Source of the DNA: Paenisporosarcina sp. FSL H8-0542
Lineage (GTDB): Bacteria > Bacillota > Bacilli > Bacillales_A > Planococcaceae
Direction of reading: 5' to 3'
Assembly (NCBI RefSeq): GCF_038632915.1
Contig: NZ_CP152050.1
Location: forward strand, 299,501-363,500
Length of the DNA stretch: 64,000 nt
In this document: in pieces, positions 51,392 to 60,900 of the stretch
Position numbering within the stretch: position 1 is the first letter of the stretch
Layout: each line of letters begins with the position of its first letter
Notes under the pieces: generated by a model
What the model was told of the DNA's origin: nothing
The model's database searches: none
The model's input: only the letters and a program-made list of their open reading frames with translations
Program-made: the position numbers and the translations under genes

Positions 51392-53251
51392 TTGAAAAAG
51401 ATAGACTCTATATCTATGAGAGAAAAAATAGCGAGTTTTTATCTTTATTCTATTTCTTTTCTTGGTATGATTGCTGTTATCAATTCCCTATTTAAAAGTG
51501 AAATGCCTTCTGAATTAATAATCCTTTTGCTGTTAGCTGTGTTTATGGGGATTATTGAGTATTTTCCTTTCCGCATTGGGAGAAGCGGAATCACGCCCAG
51601 CCTTACGCTCATTTATCCAATGATTTGGGGGTTTGGGATACATATAACTGTCATTGCTTCTGTGTGTGTAATGGTATTTTCCCAGTCCCTTCGCCGTTTT
51701 CACATGCAAAGAATACTATTTAATAGTACTCAACTTGCTTTAAGTATCACTCTAGCAGAGTGGTTGTCCAAACAATGTATTTCTTTTTTTATTACGGAGA
51801 TGAACCTGCCTTTTTTATATGAAGAATTAATAAGCACGCTTTTATTTACCGTATTCTTTTGCTCTATCAACACCCTTTTATTCGATCTTTTAATGGTGCT
51901 TCTTCCCCAGCCATACACGCGAGAACAATGGCACAAGAAAAATTTGTTAGTATTTTTGAGTGCAAGTTTTTGTTTATTCTACGCCTTTCTTATATATATT
52001 TTAGAACATCGATATCGCGGAGAGATGGATGGAATTACTGTTCCGTTCTTCTTTTTTCCGCTTGTAGCCATTTGCATCATTAGTTCTTTCTCCTGGCAAA
52101 TACGGATTGAAAAAGAACGATTATATAAACTTTTTTCTATTACAACGGAGTTGAGTCAGGGTCTGTCTGCCGGAAACTTACATCAGATGAAACAATCACT
52201 TAAAGGATTCTTGGGAATACAAGCATATGCTTTATGGGCAAAAGATGAAGGGGACTGGCAGATTCTGTTAAAGGATGGAAAAGTACATTCCAATATTTCA
52301 AGTTCGTTTGATCTGCATCCGAATTTTGAGGAGATAGCCCAAACCTTTGTTGTTACTGATTGGAAAACGGGTATGGCTCCTGGAGATGAAGTATTTGAAG
52401 ATGTCATACGCTCCCTCGTCTACTTACCTCTTAAAGTCAATAATGAGTTGGTTGGAATGTTTGTTGCAGGCAAAAGCAGGGGGGCGAGTTTTATTACCGA
52501 AGATATACAGTCTTTAGCTACGTTTGCCAATCATTTGGGTAGCTTGCTTAAAACACGGTCGCTCGTCTCTGAACAGGAAAAGCGAGTTATTTTGGAAGAA
52601 AGAAATCGACTAGCCCGTGAAATCCACGATGGAATTGCACAAGTATTAGCTGGGGTCATATTTCAGCTGGAATCAGCTCAGAAGCAATCCGAAGATCAAT
52701 CAGGAAACATGCAGCAAGTGGTAGACAAAAGCATAAAAAAATTACGGAATAGTTTAAGTGAAGTTCGGTATTCTATCTTTGCTTTAAAGCCATATCCTAC
52801 CCAAAGGCTAGGGCTAAAACAAGCAATTGCTGATAAAATTGAATCTATAAAACAAGAATATGATCTGGCCATTACTTATCATGAAAGAGGCCGTTCTCGT
52901 ACACTCAGTTTTTCAAAAGAACGAGTTATTTTTGATACTTTACAGGAAAGCTTGCAGAACATTGTAAAACATGCAAAAGCGGACAAGGTTGACATTCTCC
53001 TAAGCTATCAACGTGAACATACACTTTTAAAGGTGAAGGACAACGGGGTTGGCTTTTCCCTTTTTGAAGCCATGATTAAATCGAAACATGAGCCTCATTA
53101 TGGCATTTTGTATATAAATGAACAAGCTGAACAACTGGGAGCTACCCTTCAGATTGATAGTTCAGTAGGAAAAGGTACAGAAATTACATTGTCAATTCCA
53201 AATTCAGAAACAGGGGAGGAGTATCATGATTCAAATATTACTAGTGGATGA
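51392..53251 (+). CDS. Membrane sensor histidine kinase (NarL/LiaS type)
   Basis: 619 residues. The first 230 hold about seven membrane helices ('FYLYSISFLGMIAVINSLF', 'ELIILLLLAVFMGIIEYF'), then a GAF-like domain (about 245-390), HisKA_3 with the phospho-His in 'RLAREIHDGIAQVLAGV', and an HATPase domain ('ESLQNIVKHAKADKV', 'VKDNGVGFSL', 'SSVGKGTEITLSIP'). The start is TTG 51392. It overlaps the response regulator gene by 26 bases. The signal is unknown; the membrane sensor suggests an envelope or membrane-soluble cue. Confidence 0.9.
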   Translation: MKKIDSISMREKIASFYLYSISFLGMIAVINSLFKSEMPSELIILLLLAVFMGIIEYFPFRIGRSGITPSLTLIYPMIWGFGIHITVIASVCVMVFSQSLRRFHMQRILFNSTQLALSITLAEWLSKQCISFFITEMNLPFLYEELISTLLFTVFFCSINTLLFDLLMVLLPQPYTREQWHKKNLLVFLSASFCLFYAFLIYILEHRYRGEMDGITVPFFFFPLVAICIISSFSWQIRIEKERLYKLFSITTELSQGLSAGNLHQMKQSLKGFLGIQAYALWAKDEGDWQILLKDGKVHSNISSSFDLHPNFEEIAQTFVVTDWKTGMAPGDEVFEDVIRSLVYLPLKVNNELVGMFVAGKSRGASFITEDIQSLATFANHLGSLLKTRSLVSEQEKRVILEERNRLAREIHDGIAQVLAGVIFQLESAQKQSEDQSGNMQQVVDKSIKKLRNSLSEVRYSIFALKPYPTQRLGLKQAIADKIESIKQEYDLAITYHERGRSRTLSFSKERVIFDTLQESLQNIVKHAKADKVDILLSYQREHTLLKVKDNGVGFSLFEAMIKSKHEPHYGILYINEQAEQLGATLQIDSSVGKGTEITLSIPNSETGEEYHDSNITSG

Positions 53252-53861
53252 TCATGCTGTTTTGCGTGATGGACTTCGGAGCATATTGGATCTCGAATCC
53301 GACATCCGAGTCGTAGGAGAAGCCGTTACCGGGGAGGAGGTATTGAAGAAAGTAGAGGAGTGTAGACCTGATTTTATTTTGATGGACATCAATCTCCCTG
53401 GAAAAAATGGCATTGAGGTCACGTCCCTCGTGAAAAGTCAGTATCCGAATTGCCGCGTTCTTATATTGACGATGTTTGAACATGATGAATACTTAATGGA
53501 AGCACTTCGGGCGGGTGCAGATGGCTATTTATTGAAGGATTCGTCATCTGAACAAGTGGTAGAAGCTATTCGAAAGGTATCACAAGGGGATTCGGTTATT
53601 CATCCTCGCATGACCCAAAAGCTGATAACGTATCATCAAACAAATTCAGAACGTAACGAAAATGTGCTATCAGATCGTGAAAAAGAAGTACTGTTTGAAT
53701 TGGTCAAAGGTCTTAGCAATAAAGAAATTGCTGAAGTCCTATTTATCAGTGACAAGACAGTTAAAATTCACATCAATAAGATTTTCAAAAAGCTGAATGT
53801 GAAAAGCCGTACACAAGCAGTCATTTATGCCGTTCAAAATCAACTTGTTCCTTTTTCTTAA
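53226..53861 (+). CDS. NarL-family response regulator
   Basis: 211 residues: receiver domain with 'ILLVDDHAVLRDGL', the phospho-Asp in 'FILMDINLPGKNG', 'ILTMFE' and 'GYLLKDSSSE'; then a LuxR-type HTH ('LSDREKEVLFELVKGLSNKE', 'IAEVLFISDKTVKIHINKIF'). It is the partner of the preceding kinase. The secreted protease genes that start 190 bases downstream, with their shared upstream module, are candidate targets; this is inference from proximity. Confidence 0.93.
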   Translation: MIQILLVDDHAVLRDGLRSILDLESDIRVVGEAVTGEEVLKKVEECRPDFILMDINLPGKNGIEVTSLVKSQYPNCRVLILTMFEHDEYLMEALRAGADGYLLKDSSSEQVVEAIRKVSQGDSVIHPRMTQKLITYHQTNSERNENVLSDREKEVLFELVKGLSNKEIAEVLFISDKTVKIHINKIFKKLNVKSRTQAVIYAVQNQLVPFS

Positions 53862-53905
53862 AGAACTATCCTGCGCCTAGACAAGGTGCGGATAGTTCTT
53901 TTGTT
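53862..53905 (+). terminator. Terminator of the two-component operon
   Basis: AGAACTATCC (53862-53871) pairs with GGATAGTTCT (53890-53899), followed by a T-rich run. The right arm overlaps the start of the protease upstream module. Confidence 0.87.
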
Positions 53906-54013
53906 TTATGTTGGTATAGAACCAAAAGCTGTAGCAATTATACCTTATGGTTAATTTTCAGAAAAGTAAAAAAGTGAAATAATAAAGATAGATTTGAAGT
54001 TTACTAGTTTCAT
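53895..54013 (+). promoter_or_regulatory. Protease upstream module, copy 1
   Basis: About 119 bases closely related to 57715-57824 before the next protease: shared CTTTTGTTTTAT, GTATAGAACCAA, AATTTTC-GAAAAGTA and ACTAGTTTCAT. A candidate promoter is TTTTCA (53955-53960), 17 bases, AATAAT (53978-53983). TTTTCAGAAAA is palindromic and may bind a regulator. Confidence 0.6.
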
Positions 54014-54049
54014 TTATTTTTTATTTTATAAGAAAAAGGAGATAGGTTC

Positions 54050-57000
54050 ATGAAAAAAAGAAAAATGATGGCATGGAAAGTCATGACCACAGCAGCGATG
54101 ACTTCCTTATTATTTTCATCAGTTGCCGTTTCTGCAGAAGGTGATGTTACGCCAGCTAAGTCGCAAATGTTTGAAGAAATTGTAGAACAAGGAGGACAAT
54201 TATTTTTTGATAAGGATATGATCGAAACAGGTCAAGAAGATTCATTATATAAAGACGTTAAAAAAGAAGGTTTGGCTACAGCATATAAACCGAATGATAC
54301 TGTTCGCTTAATCGTAGAAGTTGAACAACCAACTGAAAATGAGCAAACAGCCAAAAACAAAAAAGCTTTATATAAACAAAAACAAGATAAAGTAATCGAA
54401 AAAATCTCAAAAGAAAAAAATTCTAAATCAAATGCTCCTATTAAAGTGAAGCATCGTTTTTTCGAAGGGTTTAACGGATTCAGTGTAGAAACAGAGTTCC
54501 AAAATATAAAAGATATCCAGTCTATTCCAGGGGTTACGAATGTCCACATTGCTAGAACTTTTCAGGAAAATATGGCAGCAAGTAAAGAATTAGTACAAGC
54601 TCAAAAAGTATGGGAACAATATGGTTATAAAGGTGAAGGATTAGTAGTAGCGGTCGTAGATTCCGGGATTGATTATACGCACAAAGATATGAATCTATCT
54701 GACACAGCCAAAGCGAAAGAAAAATGGACTCAAGATAAAATTAATCAAAAATTTACTGAGACAGACGTAAACGAAATTTGGTATTCCGAAAAAGTTCCAA
54801 CAGGATATGATTGGGCAGACAATGATACCAATGTCATTCCGGGAACAAAAGGCAGTCCGCATGGTACACACGTGGCTGGTACAATTGGAGCAAATGGCGA
54901 CGAAACGAAGGGTGCTGTCGCTGGAATTGCACCAGGTGTTCAACTATTAGCTGAGAAGGTATTTTCTGATAATGGCGGTGGTGCCTATGAGGATGATATT
55001 ATCGCAGGAATTGAGCATGCAGTCACAATGAGTGCAGATGTAATCAACATGAGTTTAGGTGTTGATGCAGGCTACGTCGATGAAGATTTTGATCCGATCC
55101 AAAAATCAATCCGAGTTGCGACGGAACAAGGTACCCTTGTTGTAGTGGCAGCCGGTAATACAGCCTATAGTACAAAGAATAATATTATTCCCTCTTCATT
55201 AAGACCATATGCGGAAAATCCAGATATTGGAACAGTTGGTGCGCCAGGTGTAAGTCCATATGCATTATCGGTTGCTTCCTATGAAAATACTAAACTTCAT
55301 TTAAATGCCTTAGCAGATCCAAGTGGTTTTTCGGTGCCGTTCAAAGATCAAACTCAATTTCCAGCATCGTATAATTTTAAAGTCTCTAAGGTTCTTTCAC
55401 CAGATGTACCTTATGATTTAGTAAATGTTGGGGAAGGAAAGAATGCATCAGATTATCCTAAAGGCAAAACTGGCTACATTGCAGTAGTTAAACTATTAAA
55501 TCCATATAGTACTGTTTCATCTATTCAGTTTACTGCAAAGAGTGCAGGAGCAAAGGCTATTATTATGATACCACCTGCAGTATGGAATGATTATACTTCT
55601 CTACCATTATCGCCAACTGCAGCACCAACGGCGTCAACTAGTAAAGCTGTAGGTGAAGCATTACTGAGTAAAATGAATAGTCTGCCAAGTGGTCAATATT
55701 TAAGCATGAAATTTGCAGGCGATACTTGGGTAGAGAATCCAGCGAAAGACACGATGTCCTCTTTTTCATCCTTTGGATCTCCAAGTACATTAGATTTTAA
55801 ACCAGAGATTTCTGCTCCGGGTGGAAATATTTATTCAACTATACCAGGAAATGATTATGAAGTGATGAGCGGTACATCAATGGCAACTCCTCATGTTGCA
55901 GGCGGCTCAGCATTGTTATTGCAGGCCCTTTATCAAAAAGGATTAACTCAGTCAGAAGATACAGTTTTAAAAGCAAAACTTGCTTTAATGAATACAGCTA
56001 ATATTGCCATGGATCCAAGGACAAATGGAGAAGTTCCATATTCACCACGTGTACAAGGGTCTGGGATAATGAAAATTCAAAATGCCATTAATACACCAGT
56101 CATTGTGACAAGTAGTAAAACGCCTTTAGAACAAGCTGGAGCGGTTGCATTAAAGGAAATCGGTCAAAATACAAGCTTTAAATTAAACATGGAAGCATTC
56201 GACACTCCTAAGGGTAAAAATAATAGTGATGATATTGAATACAATGTTTATGTAGATCTATTGAAAGATAAGACTGAAATGAAGGAATTCGATTTAGATA
56301 GTGATGGGGAATTGGATTCAAAAGAGTATTTAACATTAACTAGTGAACGAATTAATGGTGCGACTGTCACTGTAAATGATAATGTGGTAACAGATAAAAC
56401 TGGAGCATTTGTTAAAATTAAACCAGGTCAAACAAAAATGCTAACTGTTAATGTAACTTTACCAGATTCCTTAAAGAAAAATAGTTTTGTAGAAGGGTTT
56501 GTTCGTCTAGTTCCAGTAGCCAAGGACCAAGATAAAGCAGTGCCTTTAACTGTTCCTTATATGGGCTTCTATGGAGAATGGGATGAACCAGGAAATATCG
56601 ATGCTCCTGCATGGGAGAAAGATGCATTTGTGGGATATACGGCACTTTGGGATGAAAGTGCAGAAAGATATCCATTAGGATATAACCCGTATTCTGATAC
56701 ATTCTCTCTTAACCATATTGCCTTCTCACCAAACTATATTAATGATGGAATCTTTCCGTCATTCCAAGCATTACGTAATTTAGAAAAAGTTGAAATGTAT
56801 GTTGAAGATCAATCTGGAAATCTCATTAAAAATTTAGGTGATTTTAGTGAATACACTGGAACACCATGGAAATTCAGAAAAAATATTATGTCATACGGGG
56901 ATATAATGTATGGCGGATATAAATGGGATATGAAGGACACTTCCGGTCAATTTGTACCAGACGGTATATACCAATATGTTATCAAATCAACATTAGAATA

Positions 57001-57595
57001 TGAAAACGCAAAACCACAGATTGTTAAAATGCCAATGACGGTAGATTCCATCGCTCCGACCGTTTCAAATATTCAAGTAACACCAAAGAACGGAAAATAT
57101 GAAGTTTCCTTTGATGCGCAAGATAATGCCACTGACTTTAATTCGGCACTTCTTTGGGTTAATGGGAATTTTTATTCACCAGCAGTTGGAGTAAAATCTA
57201 TACTCTCAAATACAGAACCACAAAGTATTGTTATTTTAGCCATTGATTATGCAGGAAATCAATCCTACAAAGTTTGGGGAGATCCGAGCTATATTAAATA
57301 TACTATGGCTGTTCAAACGATCAGTATAACTCCGACTGCAAATATTAACAAAAGCAAACCTGCAAAAATTAGTGCCTGGGCTTATTCTAGAGTAGACTGG
57401 ACGATTAATGTTAAAGATGCAAGTGGAAAGATAGTCGATTCGTTTAAAGTAGAAAATGAACATTCACTGAAAACACAATGGGTACCTAATACGGACCTTC
57501 AAAATGGAACGTATTCTATATCAGTTGATGTCGTGACAAAAGACGGTTTTAAAGTAACAACAACGCCTAAACAAGTAACGGTTCTCCAACAATAA
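54050..57595 (+). CDS. Secreted S8 subtilisin-like protease (large, Vpr/lactocepin-like)
   Basis: 1181 residues. A signal peptide ends near 'SVAVSAEG' (about residue 30); an I9-like propeptide (about 60-170) follows. The catalytic triad is Asp204 ('VAVVDSGIDYTH'), His271 ('SPHGTHVAGTIG') and Ser610 ('MSGTSMATPHVAGG'). The long gap between His and Ser holds a PA-like insert (about 445-560). The C-terminal 450 residues are beta-rich, with Fn3-like and Ig-like segments ('GIYQYVIKSTLEYENAK', 'ITPTANINKSKPAKISAWA') and no cell-wall anchor. Expected to be extracellular. ATG 54050 follows AAAGGAGAT. Confidence 0.93.
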   Translation: MKKRKMMAWKVMTTAAMTSLLFSSVAVSAEGDVTPAKSQMFEEIVEQGGQLFFDKDMIETGQEDSLYKDVKKEGLATAYKPNDTVRLIVEVEQPTENEQTAKNKKALYKQKQDKVIEKISKEKNSKSNAPIKVKHRFFEGFNGFSVETEFQNIKDIQSIPGVTNVHIARTFQENMAASKELVQAQKVWEQYGYKGEGLVVAVVDSGIDYTHKDMNLSDTAKAKEKWTQDKINQKFTETDVNEIWYSEKVPTGYDWADNDTNVIPGTKGSPHGTHVAGTIGANGDETKGAVAGIAPGVQLLAEKVFSDNGGGAYEDDIIAGIEHAVTMSADVINMSLGVDAGYVDEDFDPIQKSIRVATEQGTLVVVAAGNTAYSTKNNIIPSSLRPYAENPDIGTVGAPGVSPYALSVASYENTKLHLNALADPSGFSVPFKDQTQFPASYNFKVSKVLSPDVPYDLVNVGEGKNASDYPKGKTGYIAVVKLLNPYSTVSSIQFTAKSAGAKAIIMIPPAVWNDYTSLPLSPTAAPTASTSKAVGEALLSKMNSLPSGQYLSMKFAGDTWVENPAKDTMSSFSSFGSPSTLDFKPEISAPGGNIYSTIPGNDYEVMSGTSMATPHVAGGSALLLQALYQKGLTQSEDTVLKAKLALMNTANIAMDPRTNGEVPYSPRVQGSGIMKIQNAINTPVIVTSSKTPLEQAGAVALKEIGQNTSFKLNMEAFDTPKGKNNSDDIEYNVYVDLLKDKTEMKEFDLDSDGELDSKEYLTLTSERINGATVTVNDNVVTDKTGAFVKIKPGQTKMLTVNVTLPDSLKKNSFVEGFVRLVPVAKDQDKAVPLTVPYMGFYGEWDEPGNIDAPAWEKDAFVGYTALWDESAERYPLGYNPYSDTFSLNHIAFSPNYINDGIFPSFQALRNLEKVEMYVEDQSGNLIKNLGDFSEYTGTPWKFRKNIMSYGDIMYGGYKWDMKDTSGQFVPDGIYQYVIKSTLEYENAKPQIVKMPMTVDSIAPTVSNIQVTPKNGKYEVSFDAQDNATDFNSALLWVNGNFYSPAVGVKSILSNTEPQSIVILAIDYAGNQSYKVWGDPSYIKYTMAVQTISITPTANINKSKPAKISAWAYSRVDWTINVKDASGKIVDSFKVENEHSLKTQWVPNTDLQNGTYSISVDVVTKDGFKVTTTPKQVTVLQQ

Positions 57596-57605
57596 ACCGA
57601 TTGCG

Positions 57606-57637
57606 ACCCAAGTGAGAATGAATCACTTGGGTTTTTT
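57606..57637 (+). terminator. Terminator of first S8 protease gene
   Basis: ACCCAAGTGA (57606-57615) pairs perfectly with TCACTTGGGT (57623-57632), followed by five T. Confidence 0.88.
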
Positions 57638-57714
57638 CATGCTCGGTGCATTGTGCCATTTTTATACGCAAAAGATGAATGATTAAATAAAAAGTCGTGG
57701 AGTAGTGCTTTTGT

Positions 57715-57824
57715 TTTATACTTGTATAGAACCAATAACAGCAACATTTACATCCTATGTTCAATTTTCGGAAAAGTATAAATATGGGATGATAAAAGAC
57801 GGAATCGAGTTAACTAGTTTCATA
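57715..57824 (+). promoter_or_regulatory. Protease upstream module, copy 2
   Basis: About 110 bases homologous to 53895-54013 before the first protease. Candidate promoter: TTTTCG (57765-57770), about 18 bases, GATGAT. The palindromic TTTTCGGAAAA core is conserved. Apart from this module and the terminator at 57606, the interval 57596-57905 shows no gene. Confidence 0.6.
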
Positions 57825-57905
57825 GATTCTTCTTTAAAAGACTTGGTTGTAAAAAATATAAGTTAAGAGAGAAAAAACAATTACATAAGGACAAGGGGAT
57901 GCGGT

Positions 57906-60900
57906 ATGAAGAGGGAAAAAATCAGTAAGATTTTTACAGGAACGCTCAGAAAAAAGTTTAGTAAGAGACAAGCAAAGAAAGTATTTTCGGTCTTTGCGTT
58001 AAGTTTAATGCTTTTAAACATTGCATTACCTCAGGCTTTAACACATGTAAATGCTGAAACTAAACCAAATCAGCAAATTTTATCCAGTGAAACCTTTAAT
58101 GCAAAAGAAGTAAATCGTATTCTTGACGGGCTTACTCCTGAGCAAAAAGCAAACATTAATAAGCTCACTGGAGCAGATAACGCTCAAAAAATCCATGTGG
58201 ACCAAAAAGATTTACGTAGTTCAAAAAATATTAACGTGATTGTTCAATTTAAAGAAGACCCAGCTAAGATACAAATCATTAAGAAATCGTTGGCTAAAGG
58301 TGGAGCAACTGTAGATAGTAAAGCTTTTGCAAGCGAATATTCCGACGCACAAAAAAAAGTTGAAGATTCTCATGCTAAATTTAAAAGCTTTGTGAATACG
58401 CAGCCTAAAACGCAAATAATTGGCGGGAAATCTGTTAAAACGGCTATGAGTATTACGCGAGAATATTCAGAAGCATTTAATGGAGTAGCTTTATCACTAC
58501 CTGCAAAATTAGTTGAAAATATTGTCGAAAATCCAGAAGTTGCTTCTGTTTGGTCTCAAGTAGAATATACGGTTGCAGAAGGATCTACTCCAAAAGCTTT
58601 AGAGACAAGTGAGTCTGTAGGCAAGCCTACAACAGGGCTTTCTTTATTAGGATTAGATAAACTTCAGGCTGAGGGTCATACAGGTATTATTAAATCAGGT
58701 CCTCGTGCAGGCCAAAAAGTTAAGGTCGGTGTATTGGATACTGGTATTGACTACAACCACCCTGATTTAAAGGCTGTATATAAAGGTGGACATGACTTAG
58801 TCAATAATGCAGGATTCGATGCAAATGGAAATGTCATTTATGTGGATGACCATGATCCAATGGAAACAAATTATGAAGATTGGGTAGCTGCTAAGGCGAA
58901 TCCTAATCCAGTTGTTGGACCACCTCCTGCAGATTATAAACAGTATATTACATCTCATGGATCTCACGTTTCAGGGACTATAGCTGCAAATACGACAAAT
59001 AATAACGACGTTTATTCAGCAAATGGTGTAGCGCCAGATGTGGACCTTTATGGTTATCGTGTACTAGGACCAGGTGGACGTGGCACAACAGACTCCGTAT
59101 TGAACGGTATTGATCAAGCAGTTAAGGATGATATGGATGTCATCAATCTTTCGCTTGGTGCAACGATTAATGATCCACTTTACCCAACCAGTATAGCTAT
59201 TAACAATGCTACCTTAGCTGGTGTTGTGTGTGATGTTGCAGCAGGTAATAGTGGTCCAGGTGCAGCTACTGTAGGCTCACCAGGAACTTCTGCACTGGCG
59301 ATAACGGTTGGTGCAAGTACGATTCCTGGAGATATTCCAGTGATGACCTTAAAGAACGGCGCAACTTCCTATCAAGCTCGTTTGTTTGGTAAAACCTTCG
59401 CACAAGCAGACGATGCATTTAAAGGACAATCATTCCCAATTGTTGATGTCGGCTTAGGTAGTGCGGCAGATTACAATGGTTTAGATATGTCTGGTAAAAT
59501 TGCTCTTGTGAAACGTGGTGGAGAGTTTTTACAGACTAAAATGGCAAATGCTAAAAAAGCCGGCGTTGCTGGTATGATTATTTGGAACAATAGTGCCGAT
59601 GCAGATAACCAAGGTTATATAACAAGCTTCTTAGGCGTTAGCATGGATAATGTTTATTCTGTTTCATTGACTCAAGCGCAGGGACAAGCTCTTTCTGATG
59701 CCATCTATAAGGATCCTAAATCAGCAACGATTACGTTCCCAGATACACTTGATGCGCCGATCGCAAAGAAAGGCGACGAGTTGGCAAACTTTAGCTCAAC
59801 GGGGCCGGTAAAAGATTGGACAATCAAGCCAGATGTTGTAGCGCCTGGTGTTGACATTTCGTCTACCGTTCCATATGACGTTTGGGAGCCACAAGACGGA
59901 GTAAGTGTAGAAAATAGAGATTATAAGTATGCTTATGAATTAATGTCCGGGACTTCAATGGCAACGCCTCACGTTGCAGGTATTTCAGCATTGATTTTAG
60001 CTGCAAATCCAGAATATACTCCGGCAGATGTTAAGTCGGCATTAATGAATACAGCAAAGGATATTAACACAGATTCAAAGACTTATAGCGTATACCAAGT
60101 CGGTGCTGGACGTGTTGATCCTGCACGTGCGATAAAAGAGGATGTAAAAATCCAAGTTTTAGATAAAGCATATACCGTTGATTCAGATTCATCTACGCTA
60201 AGTCAAATTGATAACCTTACAGGAAGTATGTTCTTTGGCTTTAAAGGTAGAGGAGAAGGCGCAACGAACGGCTCTGATGATGTGATTTCATCAAAAGACT
60301 TTAATATAACTAATCAAGGAACTAGCAGTAAAACATTTAATGTAAGTACACAATTTATTTCAACAAAATTTGCTGGATCAAATAAAGTAGGTCCTGGCAC
60401 AGGAAATGATGTCAAAATTGATTTTTCTACCGGTGGTACAAAAGTGTCATCCATTAATGTTGACGGTGGTAGCAGTGTTAAAACCGAAGCGAAAATTACG
60501 GTTCCGTCAAACGCATTAGAGGGCACTTATGAGGGTTATATTTACCTGGTAAATGCGGCGAACTCATCGGAATCATATCGTATTCCATTCACTATTACCG
60601 TTGCGGAAAAAGGAATTGATACTTTTAAAGTTGATTATAAGGCAATGACAATGCCAGGTGGAGCTGCTGGATATCGCTTCTCCATTAATAGTTCAATGGA
60701 AAACTTCTATATTGTATTAAAAGATAAGAATGGAAATTATTTGGGCGTAGCTAACACATTAAATGATGCAAGTTGGCTTTCCCCAGGTGTCCAATACGGA
60801 CCATATATAACGCTTTTTAATGGACAATATCTACCATTTACAAAGCCATATGAGGGCTCATTGGATCAATCCGGAATAGCAACAAAGACCGAATCTATTA

